A DNA stretch of 12,056 nt from Sphingomonas bacterium (GTDB lineage Bacteria > Pseudomonadota > Alphaproteobacteria > Sphingomonadales > Sphingomonadaceae): assembly GCA_026785645.1 (NCBI GenBank), contig JAJAZM010000061.1, forward strand, positions 1 through 12,056. The letters are read 5' to 3'. The translations under genes were made by a program, and so were the position numbers. Shown here one piece after another: positions 1 to 5,861 of the stretch (its first letter is position 1; each line of letters opens with the position of its first letter). The notes under the pieces are model-generated. The model searched no databases. It saw nothing but the letters and a program-made list of their open reading frames with translations, and was not told the DNA's origin.

Positions 1-56
1 GGATGGCGGCGGTTGACGCAGTATCGGCGGCGATCGACGCGATCCTGGACGTTTAG
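1..56 (+). CDS. C-terminal end of an unidentified protein (partial, cut by window edge)
   Basis: An open frame enters from the left edge and ends at TAG 54-56. The visible 17 residues are MAAVDAVSAAIDAILDV, an alanine-rich, probably helical tail. The codons have G or C at most third positions, like the real genes further right, which supports this as true coding sequence. Seventeen residues are too few to name a family. In many alphaproteobacteria uvrA lies beside ssb, but nothing in this tail confirms that and ssb is over 1 kb away, so I give no name. Confidence 0.5.
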   Translation, partial: MAAVDAVSAAIDAILDV

Positions 57-80
57 AGACGGGTCAACAAACGAAGCTCG

Positions 81-114
81 CTAATGTCTGCTTTGGGTGG
101 AAAGCGGACATTAG
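81..114. repeat. Dispersed inverted repeat, copy 1 (stem-loop)
   Basis: Arms 81-94 and 101-114 pair over 14 bp with one mismatch (a G-T wobble as RNA), around the loop GGGTGG. The core GGGTGGAAAGCGGACA recurs at 804-836 in the same orientation; the two 33-nt units agree at 29 positions. From memory, units of this type are scattered between genes in sphingomonad genomes. It lies 25 bp after the stop of the gene ending at 56, so as RNA it could act as a 3' stem-loop for that gene, but no T-run follows. Confidence 0.75.
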
Positions 115-340
115 GCGGATGCGTCAAATACGAGCGCTGGCGGTCGGTGGCGGCCGCACGGTGGTGGCTCCTCGACGCCTGAACTCAGATGCCTCCGCTC
201 CTCGAAAGCGTTATTTTCCGCGAGGTCCATCGACGGATCGCGTCCAAGTCACCTAGCCTAAAGGGTGTATTTTATACTGACAATTTTCCTTGTAATTGCA
301 ATTGATCACAAACGTGGGTTTCATCAATCTCCGACGCCCT

Positions 341-354
341 GTTCAACGTTGAAC
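341..354. promoter_or_regulatory. Perfect 14-bp palindrome, possible operator
   Basis: GTTCAACGTTGAAC reads identically on both strands and lies 26 bp before the ATG at 381, where a dimeric regulator could control the small membrane-protein gene. It does not match the alphaproteobacterial LexA pattern, which is a direct repeat GTTC-N7-GTTC. The regulator is unknown and the site may be fortuitous. Confidence 0.3.
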
Positions 355-380
355 CCAGAATCAAAATGAGGAGTGTCGAG

Positions 381-677
381 ATGCGAAAGATAATCATGTT
401 TGCGTGGAGCTTTTTGTTTGACCATGAAGTCAGTCCGCTTCGTCATATCCCGCATTTGAACACGCGCCACATGGTCCTGCAACTTCTTGGATGGATGTGG
501 GCTCTAGCTTTCTCGATTGCTGTCGGAAGCTACACCGTGTTTGCCGCGAGCGTCATTGGGCATGTTGTTCTTATAGGAGCGGCTGCCATCACGGTTGCGA
601 CCTATAGTGCCGCGGCAAACCGCCCAAGCCTATTCTTTGCCGGCTATGGGCGACGTTCGGATGGCGAACATCTGTAA
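381..677 (+). CDS. Small membrane protein of unknown function (98 aa)
   Basis: I chose ATG 381 because a GAGGAG ribosome binding site (368-373) sits 7 nt before it. The in-frame ATG at 366 would put that site inside the gene. The protein starts MRKIIMFAWSFLFDHEVSPLRHIP, then has two hydrophobic stretches, about residues 31-53 (Leu/Trp/Ala-rich, GWMWALAFSIAVGSY) and 54-77 (AASVIGHVVLIGAAAITVA). It ends in a short polar tail. This predicts two inner-membrane helices joined by a tight turn, with His-, Asp- and Glu-containing segments before them. I do not recognise the family and give no function. Its base composition is less GC-rich than that of neighbouring genes, and repeat copies at 81-114 and 804-836 flank it. 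Acquisition as an accessory cassette is possible. The good binding site, the membrane pattern and the terminator-like hairpin after it argue that it is a real gene. Confidence 0.6.
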   Translation: MRKIIMFAWSFLFDHEVSPLRHIPHLNTRHMVLQLLGWMWALAFSIAVGSYTVFAASVIGHVVLIGAAAITVATYSAAANRPSLFFAGYGRRSDGEHL

Positions 678-684
678 ACTATTT

Positions 685-716
685 GCCTCCGCCAAAAAGG
701 CGGCTCATCGTTTTCG
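685..716 (+). terminator. Weak terminator-like hairpin after the small membrane-protein gene
   Basis: CCGCC (689-693) and GGCGG (699-703) pair around AAAAA, and a short T-run (TTTT, 711-714) follows. It lies 11 bp after the stop codon at 675-677. The 5-bp stem is short and the T-run is not directly adjacent, so a rho-independent terminator is only plausible. Confidence 0.35.
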
Positions 717-803
717 GTCATAGCGATAAGTTTCAAAACGACTGGGTTTAGCGCATTTCGGATTTCGGCCTTTTGTCAGCATTTGGTAAAAACGCATGAG
801 CCG

Positions 804-836
804 AATGTCCGTTGTGGGTGGAAAGCGGACACTAGG
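804..836. repeat. Dispersed inverted repeat, copy 2 (degenerate)
   Basis: This 33-nt unit agrees at 29 positions with 83-115 and lies in the same orientation, including the identical core GGGTGGAAAGCGGACA. Changes in the left arm weaken the stem-loop, suggesting an older or decayed copy. Open frames across it are not genes. Confidence 0.7.
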
Positions 837-865
837 GAAACCCGCTCAAGTTCAAGCATTGCTAT

Positions 866-988
866 CCTTCGCGCCTTCCTTCTCCTTCGCCCCTTCGCGT
901 GAAACTGGCCACGTCCATCCGCAACCCGGCTTTCGCAGAGCAAGAAATTCGGCACGCGAAGGCGCGAAGAAACAGCGAAGGCGCGAAG
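866..988. repeat. Imperfect long inverted repeat with CTTCGCGCCTTC-type arms
   Basis: The left arm (866-901) runs CTTCGCGCCTTC ... CCCTTCGCGTG. The right arm (953-988) runs CACGCGAAGGCGCGAAG ... GAAGGCGCGAAG and pairs with it imperfectly around a central segment of about 51 nt. Within the right arm the unit GCGAAGGCGCGAAG is nearly repeated twice. From memory, repeats of this GCGAAGGCGCGAAG type are frequent between genes in sphingomonads. I see no gene here; open frames on both strands are low-complexity Arg/Ala by-products. Confidence 0.55.
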
Positions 989-1134
989 CTGCAGCGCCGC
1001 TTCGTGCTTTTCGCTCCTTGGTGTGCGACTCCTACGGGCAGGCCGGGGTGCTCGGCGGAGAACAAGCGAGCTCGGTTGCGGCGCTGGCCGCGCTGAAGGG
1101 GAAGATGGGGGAGGAATAGGCGCTCGAAGACAGG

Positions 1135-1171
1135 CAGGTGGACCCCGAATCAAGTCCGGGGTGACGACCTG
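1135..1171 (-). terminator. Hairpin just downstream of ssb (dispersed palindrome or terminator)
   Basis: CAGGT (1135-1139) pairs with ACCTG (1167-1171), and inside it ACCCCG (1142-1147) pairs with CGGGGT (1157-1162) around AATCAAGTC. It begins 10 bp after the ssb stop codon. The core with CAAGTCCGGGGTGACG resembles a short palindrome that I recall as repeated in alphaproteobacterial intergenic regions. There is no T-run, so it may protect the mRNA end or help rho-dependent termination. Confidence 0.45.
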
Positions 1172-1180
1172 TGGGGGTCG

Positions 1181-1705
1181 TCAGAACGGGACGTCGTCGT
1201 CGAGGTCGGTGTCGAAGGCGGCGGGTTGTTGGCGGGATTGGGGTTTGGCGCCGCCGCCACTGCTTCCGCCGCCGCTGCCGCCGCCGAAACCCTGGTCGTC
1301 GCCATAGCTCGATCCGCCGCCACCATAGCCGCCGCCACTGCCGCCGCCTTCACCGCGCGAGTCGAGCAGCACCATCGAGCTGTTGAAATTACGGAGCACG
1401 ACATCGGTGGTGTAGCGGTCGTTGCCCGACTGATCCTGCCATTTGCGGGTCTCGAGCTGGCCTTCGAGATAGACCTTCGAGCCTTTCTTGAGATAGCGCT
1501 CGGCGACCCCGGCGAGGCCTTCGGAGAAGATCGAGACATTGTGCCACTCGGTCTTTTCCTTGCGCTCGCCCGAGCCCTTGTCCTTCCAATTTTCGGACGT
1601 CGCGACCGAGAAGCTGACCACCTTGCCGCCATTGGCGAAGCTCCGCGACTCGGGATCCTTGCCCAAATTCCCGACCAGGATCACCTTGTTCACACTGCCC
1701 GCCAT
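1181..1705 (-). CDS. ssb: Single-stranded DNA-binding protein
   Basis: The protein (174 aa) binds and protects single-stranded DNA in replication, recombination and repair, normally as a homotetramer, and recruits partner enzymes through its C-terminal tip. Residues 1 to about 112 form the OB fold, starting MAGSVNKVILVGNLGKDPE and including the conserved TEWHNVSIF, LKKGSKVYLEGQL and TTDVVL. About residues 117-152 are a Gly/Ser-rich flexible linker (GGGSGGGYGGGG). The protein ends with the diagnostic acidic tip DLDDDVPF. Length is typical for the family. ATG 1705 is supported by a GGAG site 6 nt upstream (CTCC at 1712-1715 on the plus strand) and by alignment of MAGSVNKV with known SSB starts. 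It lies 72 bp after feoB on the same strand, and the gap contains GTTC/GAAC motifs that might mark its own promoter. Confidence 0.97.
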   Translation of the reverse strand: MAGSVNKVILVGNLGKDPESRSFANGGKVVSFSVATSENWKDKGSGERKEKTEWHNVSIFSEGLAGVAERYLKKGSKVYLEGQLETRKWQDQSGNDRYTTDVVLRNFNSSMVLLDSRGEGGGSGGGYGGGGSSYGDDQGFGGGSGGGSSGGGAKPQSRQQPAAFDTDLDDDVPF

Positions 1706-1726
1706 AACTCACTCCCTCGTCCGACT

Positions 1727-1746
1727 GTTCGCTTGTTGAACCGTTC
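1727..1746. promoter_or_regulatory. GTTC/GAAC motif cluster upstream of ssb
   Basis: On the plus strand, GTTC (1727-1730), GAAC (1738-1741) and GTTC (1743-1746) lie 22-41 bp before the ssb start. GTTC-N7-GAAC has the spacing of the alphaproteobacterial LexA box, but the second half is inverted; the published box is the direct repeat GTTC-N7-GTTC. ssb is in the SOS regulon of several bacteria, so LexA control is possible but not shown here. Confidence 0.25.
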
Positions 1747-1777
1747 GTTAGGACGCGGTGCGGCGGTGGGCAAGCGC

Positions 1778-3628
1778 CTAGCCGAGCCCGAACGCGACTG
1801 CGGTCCAGTAGGTCGCGCCGGCCGCGACATAGGCCAGCACGAACAGGTAGCTGACCATGAATATCGGCCACTTCCAGCCATTGGTCTCGCGCCGGGTGAC
1901 GGCGATGGTCGAGATGCATTGCGGGGCGAACACGAACCAGGCGAGGAAGGCGAGCGCGGTGGCGAGGCTCCAGCGGCCAGCCAATTTCTGTTCGAGCGTC
2001 TGAAGGTTGGTCTCGTCCCCCGCGTCGATCGAATAGACCGTGGCGATCGCCGCCACCGCGACCTCGCGCGCCGCCATCGCGGGGAGCAAGGCGAGGCTGA
2101 TATCCTTGTTGAAGCCAATCGGCGCGACGACGACGTGGATCGCGTCGGCAATATGGCCGGCGATCGAGACGTCGCTCTGTTTCTGCCCGGGGCCGGCCTG
2201 CGGGAAGCTGGCGAAGGCCCACAATATGACGGTCGTGACGAGGATGATCCCGCCGGCGCGCTTCAAGAAGATCACGGCGCGCTGCCACAGGCCGAGCACG
2301 ATGTCGGTCAGCCGCGGCATCTGATATTTGGGCAATTCCATCATGAACGCGCCGCCGCCGCCCTTGACCACGGTGCGCCGCAGCACGAGCGCGACGACCA
2401 AAGCGCCGACCACGCCTGCGATATACAGGCCGAACATCACCAACCCCTGCACGCCGACCCCGGGCAGCACCGAGCGCGCGGGGATGAAGGCGCCGATGAT
2501 CAGGGTGTAGACCGGAAGCCGCGCCGAGCAGGTCATCAGCGGGGCGACCAGGATGGTGGTCAGCCGGTCCTTGGGATCGTCGATGGTGCGGGTCGCCATG
2601 ATCCCCGGAACCGCGCAGGCGAAGCTCGACAGCAAGGGGATGAAGGCGCGGCCGGAGAGGCCCGCATGGCTCATCAGCCGGTCCATGATGAACGCCGCGC
2701 GGACCATGTAGCCGGTCGATTCCAAGACCAGGATGAACAGGAACAGGATCATGATCTGGGGCAGGAAGACAATCACCGCGCCGACCCCGGCGAACAGCCC
2801 GTCGACGATCAGCGAACGAAACAGCCCGGGGGGAAGCGCGTTGCCGATCGCGTTGCCGGTGGCGATGGTCAGCCCTTCGAGCGCGTCGGCGGGCGGTGCG
2901 CTCCACGCGAACACCGCCTGGAACATGACGAACAGGATCGCGGCGAGGATGATCGGTCCGGCGACGGGGTGGAGCAACAACCCGTCGAGGCGGTGGGTCA
3001 ATCGGCGGGTCGGGGTTTCGCTGACGATCGCGCCGAGCGCAATGTCGCGGGCGCGGCGCTGGAGGGTGAAGCCGTCGTGGCTGGGACCGTCGCCGGGGCG
3101 GATCGCGCGCGGGCTGAGCAGCATCGTGTCGAGCCTGGCGAGGAGGTCGGCGATGCCGCGCTTGCGCACCGCGACGGTTTCGATGACGGGCACGCCGAGC
3201 TCGGCCGACAGCTTGGCGGCGTCGAGCTCGAGCCCGTCGCGCTTGGCCAGATCGACCATGTTGAGCGCGACCACCATCGGCAGCCCGAGCTCGATCAATT
3301 GCAACGTGAAGCGCAGATGATTGTCGAGGTTCGACGCGTCGACCACCACCAGCAAGGCGTCGGGCAGGCGCTCGCCGGTCTGACGCCCAAGCAGGACATC
3401 GCGGGTGACGGCTTCGTCGGGGCTGGTCGGGTCGAGCCCGTAGGCGCCGGGAAGGTCGATCAGCTCGACCGCGGTTCCGCTGGGGAGCGTCATCTTGCCG
3501 ACATGGCGCTCGACCGTCACCCCGGGATAATTGCCGACCTTCTGCCGAGCCCCGGTGAGCGCGTTGAACAAGGCGCTCTTGCCGGCATTGGGGTTGCCGA
3601 CGACCGCGATCAGCGGGGCAAAGGTCAT
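1778..3628 (-). CDS. feoB: Ferrous iron transport protein B (G-protein coupled Fe2+ transporter)
   Basis: FeoB (616 aa) carries Fe2+ across the inner membrane. Residues 1 to about 165 form the GTPase domain: G1 GNPNAGKS (11-18), switch-I/G2 region GNYPGVTVE (32-40, Thr38), G3 DLPG (58-61) and G4 NMVD (123-126). A GDI-like helical segment follows to about residue 205. The rest is the polytopic membrane domain, with the two gate regions characteristic of FeoB: FLPQI with the downstream FACAVPGIMATR, and MTCSARLPVY, each carrying a conserved cysteine. The C-terminal helices end WTAVAFGLG. The length is at the short end, as in many alphaproteobacterial FeoBs, compared with about 770 residues in E. 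coli. ATG 3628 lies 13 bp after the feoA stop, so the two are an operon and probably translated together. The upstream AAGG touches the ATG, so the ribosome binding site is weak. No feoC follows. Confidence 0.97.
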   Translation of the reverse strand: MTFAPLIAVVGNPNAGKSALFNALTGARQKVGNYPGVTVERHVGKMTLPSGTAVELIDLPGAYGLDPTSPDEAVTRDVLLGRQTGERLPDALLVVVDASNLDNHLRFTLQLIELGLPMVVALNMVDLAKRDGLELDAAKLSAELGVPVIETVAVRKRGIADLLARLDTMLLSPRAIRPGDGPSHDGFTLQRRARDIALGAIVSETPTRRLTHRLDGLLLHPVAGPIILAAILFVMFQAVFAWSAPPADALEGLTIATGNAIGNALPPGLFRSLIVDGLFAGVGAVIVFLPQIMILFLFILVLESTGYMVRAAFIMDRLMSHAGLSGRAFIPLLSSFACAVPGIMATRTIDDPKDRLTTILVAPLMTCSARLPVYTLIIGAFIPARSVLPGVGVQGLVMFGLYIAGVVGALVVALVLRRTVVKGGGGAFMMELPKYQMPRLTDIVLGLWQRAVIFLKRAGGIILVTTVILWAFASFPQAGPGQKQSDVSIAGHIADAIHVVVAPIGFNKDISLALLPAMAAREVAVAAIATVYSIDAGDETNLQTLEQKLAGRWSLATALAFLAWFVFAPQCISTIAVTRRETNGWKWPIFMVSYLFVLAYVAAGATYWTAVAFGLG

Positions 3629-3641
3629 CCTTGGCGAGGGC

Positions 3642-3896
3642 TCATGCGGCTTCAGGAATTACCCGGACCGCGCGGGCATGGGCGCGGCGGATCGCGACCG
3701 TCATCCGCCCGACCCGAACCGCCAGCGGATCGCTTCCGAACGGGCCGAGGTGGAGCGGCTCGACGAACACGCCCTCGTCGAAGCCGAAATGGCGCAGGCG
3801 CGACGCATCGCTGTCGCCGAGACATGCCCAATCGATCGCCGCAATCCGTGCGCGGTGGCCAATCTTTAGTTGGTCGAGAGAAGTCGCCTCCGTCAT
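3642..3896 (-). CDS. feoA: Ferrous iron transport protein A
   Basis: This small cytoplasmic protein (84 aa) has the SH3-like fold of FeoA and supports FeoB in ferrous iron uptake. The family pattern is visible in LDQLKIGHRARIAAID at the start, LRHFGFDEGVFVEPLHLGPFGSDPLAVRVGR in the middle, and the closing strand TVAIRRAHARAVRVI. Three points favour ATG 3896: it gives the usual length, the coding frame fits FeoA, and it sits at the edge of a Fur-like box. An in-frame ATG at 3914 would add MIISRN and start inside the box. Neither start has a recognisable Shine-Dalgarno sequence, which is unusual. GGAGG occurs just after the start codon instead, inside the right arm of a 12-bp hairpin. The upstream gene on the same strand ends only 40 bp before, so some read-through into feoAB is possible. 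Confidence 0.93.
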   Translation of the reverse strand: MTEATSLDQLKIGHRARIAAIDWACLGDSDASRLRHFGFDEGVFVEPLHLGPFGSDPLAVRVGRMTVAIRRAHARAVRVIPEAA

Positions 3897-3928
3897 ATTG
3901 CGACTGATTATCATTAACGGAGGCGACT
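3882..3928. repeat. Perfect 12-bp inverted repeat enclosing the feoA start and Fur-like box
   Basis: AGTCGCCTCCGT (3882-3893) is the exact reverse complement of ACGGAGGCGACT (3917-3928), separated by 23 nt. The spacer contains the 19-bp Fur-like site and the ATG of feoA. In a message starting upstream, the stem would form around the start codon, and one arm contains the only GGAGG nearby. At the DNA level it could be an extended operator or cruciform. Confidence 0.7.
3897..3915 (-). promoter_or_regulatory. Fur-box-like operator of feoAB
   Basis: The minus-strand 19-mer AATGATAATCAGTCGCAAT matches the classical Fur hexamer array AATGATAATCATTATCATT at 15 of 19 positions, with the first 11 identical. 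It directly precedes the feoA ATG (3896). GATAAT within it could serve as a -10 element (5 of 6 to TATAAT), so bound Fur-Fe would cover the promoter. Iron-dependent repression of feoAB by Fur is well established in proteobacteria. The site assignment here is mine, from sequence alone. Confidence 0.65.
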
Positions 3929-3936
3929 GGCTAGTT

Positions 3937-4269
3937 CTATTGAAAAGCGGTGCGGCACAGACCGGGAATGTCGATCCCGTCCTGCATGAAGCCACCGACC
4001 GACCGGCCGCGCGTGGGATTGTTGGGATCGCTCGGGTTGTTGACGAATGGCCCGGGGGACTGGGTCGGGAGAACATTGCCGCCCTTACTACCAGGGATCT
4101 GCTCGGCGGGTCCGCCCGGGGCACCGTTGGCCATGTTCGGCTCGTTGCCATAGAGGATGTCGGAGATGCAGTTGCCGACACTGCCACCACTTTGGGCATT
4201 GCCCGCAGCGAAGACTGGCGATGTGGAGGCAAATAGGGCCGAAACGGCCAAAATTAGGCGTAAACGCAT
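3937..4269 (-). CDS. Small secreted protein of unknown function (110 aa)
   Basis: ATG 4269 has a clear AGGAG site 7 nt upstream (CTCCT at 4277-4281 on the plus strand) and begins a textbook signal peptide: MRLRL, hydrophobic ILAVSALFASTS, and a probable signal peptidase I site after PVFAA (about residue 22). The mature part of about 88 residues is Gly/Pro/Asn-rich and looks mostly unstructured. It has two cysteines (GNCISD and GLCRTAF) that could form one disulfide, and a Pro/Asn-rich middle (SPGPFVNNPSDPNNPTR). I predict a periplasmic or exported protein. I do not recognise the family and assign no function. It lies between the COQ9-family gene (66 bp upstream) and feoA (40 bp downstream) on the same strand. 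This does not prove a role in iron uptake, because feoA has its own operator. Confidence 0.65.
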   Translation of the reverse strand: MRLRLILAVSALFASTSPVFAAGNAQSGGSVGNCISDILYGNEPNMANGAPGGPAEQIPGSKGGNVLPTQSPGPFVNNPSDPNNPTRGRSVGGFMQDGIDIPGLCRTAFQ

Positions 4270-4335
4270 GGACTTACTCCTGTGAACCCACCCCGGCGCG
4301 AAAGGGGGTAGGATAAAGCCGATCAATGCACAAGT

Positions 4336-4992
4336 TTAGCCGGGCGGGTAGCGCAGGCGGCCGAGGAAGCGCGACAGGCTGGGACGGCGGAGGTCGTCGC
4401 CGCTCCACTGCGACTTCCATTTCTCGAAGCTCATGACATTGCCAAGGCGGCGGTCGAGGAAGGCGGCGGTGTCGGTGAAACCCTCGCTGTCGTCGTCGAG
4501 CCAGGTGATCAGGGTCGAGCCGTAAACCGCGCCAAGCGTCAGCCGCTTGGTATAATGGTTGAAGTCGCTCGCGGTGTCGCCGGCGTTGCGCCAGATGAGG
4601 TCGGCGGTGCGCCAGCCGAGCTTGAGCCCGCGCGGGGCATTTTGCGGCATGGCGAGCAATGCGAGGGCCGAGCGCAACGCCTCGCGCGCCGGGGCCATCG
4701 TCTCGAGCCGGAACCAGAGCTGGGCGCGGATCCGGTCGCGGACCTTCATCGCGGCGATTTTCTCGGGCGGGAAAGCGGCGGCCATCGCGGCGTCGACCGC
4801 GGCGATATAGGTATCGATCATGTCGATCTTGGCCTTGGGGAAAGCGAGACGCGCCTGCGCCGGATCGATCCCCAATTGCGCGGCGGCGGTGTCGACCGCC
4901 TGGACGGTCCAGCCGTCGAACACCGCATTTTCGCCAACAGCGAGCGCCAGGCGGGCGCGGATCTTCTCGAGCGGGGTGGGTTGGTCGGTCAT
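4336..4992 (-). CDS. COQ9 family protein (ubiquinone biosynthesis accessory protein)
   Basis: The 218-residue protein is helical throughout and matches the COQ9/rpsU-divergent family. Recognisable stretches are the N-terminal IRARLALAVGENAVFDGWTV, the KVRDRIRAQLWFRLE segment, and the C-terminal motif W-R-xAGDTASDFNHYTKRLTLGAVYGSTLITWLDD. That last region contains the conserved tryptophan and the NHYTKR/TL pattern typical of the family. In eukaryotes COQ9 has a TetR-like fold, binds lipid and helps COQ7 hydroxylate the ubiquinone ring. A similar role in the bacterial inner-membrane pathway is inferred from the family. The start ATG 4992 overlaps the stop of the transporter gene as ATGA (4989-4992), so translation is probably coupled. 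That explains the absence of a clear ribosome binding site. The reading frame stays open upstream but only as a shadow of the transporter gene. Confidence 0.9.
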   Translation of the reverse strand: MTDQPTPLEKIRARLALAVGENAVFDGWTVQAVDTAAAQLGIDPAQARLAFPKAKIDMIDTYIAAVDAAMAAAFPPEKIAAMKVRDRIRAQLWFRLETMAPAREALRSALALLAMPQNAPRGLKLGWRTADLIWRNAGDTASDFNHYTKRLTLGAVYGSTLITWLDDDSEGFTDTAAFLDRRLGNVMSFEKWKSQWSGDDLRRPSLSRFLGRLRYPPG

Positions 4993-5861
4993 GGCGCTAA
5001 ACTGGCGCTTCGATCGGGGATGCGCAAGCGCACCAGGATCAGGGCGGCGACGATCAGCATCGCCCCGACCCAGTCGAGCGGGGTCAGGCCCTCGCGATAA
5101 TAGACATAGCCGAGCAGCGCCGACAGCGCTGGCTGGGTGAGCATTGCGATGCCGACCACCAGCGGCGGGATATGGCCGAGCGCGTAGACCAGGAGCCCTT
5201 GCCCGATAACCTGGCTGCACAACGCCAGCGCGAACAAGGCGGTCCAGTCGGCGGGAACGATCTGTTCGCCGGCGACGACCGCGGCGGGGAGCAGCATCGC
5301 CGCGCCGAACAGGCTGGCGAAGAACAGCAATGGCATTGGCGCAAGCTCGGTGCGGGTGCGTTCGACGAAGATCAGATAGCCGGTGTAGAGCAAGCCGGCG
5401 AGGGCAGCGAGCAAATCGCCGCGCAAATGGGACGCGGACAATTCGGCGCTTCCGACCATCAGCAGCCCGCAGCCGATCGCGGCCAGCGCGAGCGCCGAGC
5501 CTTGCACCCACGACGGCCATCGGCGGACCAGCCACAATCCCCAGGCGGCGAACAGGAAGCTCGAGATATTACCGAACAGGGTCGCATTGCCGAGTTTGGT
5601 GAGCAGGATCCCGGCGTGCCACGCGGCGAGATCGGCGGCGAAGAAGAAGGCGGCGAGCGCGATCGCCCCGACCAGCGCCGCGCGCGGCCAGCGCACCGGC
5701 TGGCGGACCATCAGCGCGACGAGCAACAGGAACGGCAGCGCCAGCGCCATCCGCCAGAATCCCGCAGCGACCGGCCCGACCCCGGCGTGGCGGACGAGGA
5801 ACGGCCCGGCGGCGAGCGCGACATTGCCGACCAGCAGCGCGACGAACGCCCAGCGATGCAT
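4989..5861 (-). CDS. EamA/DMT-family transporter (10 transmembrane segments)
   Basis: This inner-membrane protein of 290 aa has two homologous halves of five helices, the normal size and layout of drug/metabolite transporters. The first half starts MHRWAFVALLVGNVALAAGPFLVRHA and includes the family-typical stretch FFFAADLAAWHAGILLTKLGNATLFGN. The second half starts near GDLLAALAGLLYTGYLIFVERTR and ends with PALSALLGYVYYREGLTPLDWVGAMLIVAALIL, the classical EamA C-terminal signature. The substrate cannot be inferred; members export amino acids, metabolites or drugs. I chose ATG 5861 because it begins directly before the first helix. The frame is open further upstream but that part overlaps the divergent ene-reductase gene. 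It is co-transcribed with the COQ9-family gene (ATGA overlap). No strong ribosome binding site is visible. Confidence 0.92.
   Translation of the reverse strand: MHRWAFVALLVGNVALAAGPFLVRHAGVGPVAAGFWRMALALPFLLLVALMVRQPVRWPRAALVGAIALAAFFFAADLAAWHAGILLTKLGNATLFGNISSFLFAAWGLWLVRRWPSWVQGSALALAAIGCGLLMVGSAELSASHLRGDLLAALAGLLYTGYLIFVERTRTELAPMPLLFFASLFGAAMLLPAAVVAGEQIVPADWTALFALALCSQVIGQGLLVYALGHIPPLVVGIAMLTQPALSALLGYVYYREGLTPLDWVGAMLIVAALILVRLRIPDRSASLAP

Larger units (their letters stand above)
57..380. other. Non-coding stretch upstream of a small membrane-protein gene
   Basis: Apart from the repeat at 81-114 I see no gene. From about 255 to 380 the sequence becomes clearly AT-richer than the rest of the window. 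It holds a TATACT hexamer (273-278) without a convincing -35, a 10-bp palindrome AATTGCAATT (294-303) and a 14-bp perfect palindrome GTTCAACGTTGAAC (341-354). These lie upstream of the gene starting at 381 and may form its promoter region, but I cannot place a promoter with confidence. Confidence 0.4.
678..1180. other. Repeat-rich intergenic region between convergent genes
   Basis: About 500 bp separate the small membrane-protein gene (+) from the end of ssb (-). The region holds a weak hairpin (685-716), a dispersed repeat copy (804-836), a long imperfect inverted repeat (866-988) and a hairpin at 1135-1171. Open frames are present on both strands but have no start signals, and their Arg/Ala/Pro-rich products cross the repeats. 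I therefore call no gene. It looks like a place where intergenic palindromes have accumulated beyond the 3' ends of two convergent genes. Confidence 0.6.

Noticed and set aside
776..1153. Open frames on both strands in the ssb-side intergenic region
   Set aside because: They run through dispersed inverted repeats and have no ribosome binding sites. Their products are Arg/Pro/Ala-rich, and the FHPQRTF-type peptide is the translated repeat.
1226..3907. Very long open frame (893 codons) on the plus strand opposite feoA, feoB and ssb
   Set aside because: It is the mirror of GC-rich codon use in the real genes. Its product is Arg/Gly/Asp/His-rich low-complexity sequence without any domain, and it runs across three well-supported genes on the other strand.
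4288..4311. CCACCCC/GGGGTAG hairpin between the COQ9-family gene and the secreted-protein gene
   Set aside because: Only 7 bp including a G-T pair, with no T-run; in such GC-rich sequence this is close to what chance gives, so I do not call a terminator.
4993..5535. N-terminal extension of the COQ9-family protein to about 399 residues
   Set aside because: The extra 181 residues overlap the transporter gene in another frame and are Arg-rich. The true start is the ATGA overlap at 4992.
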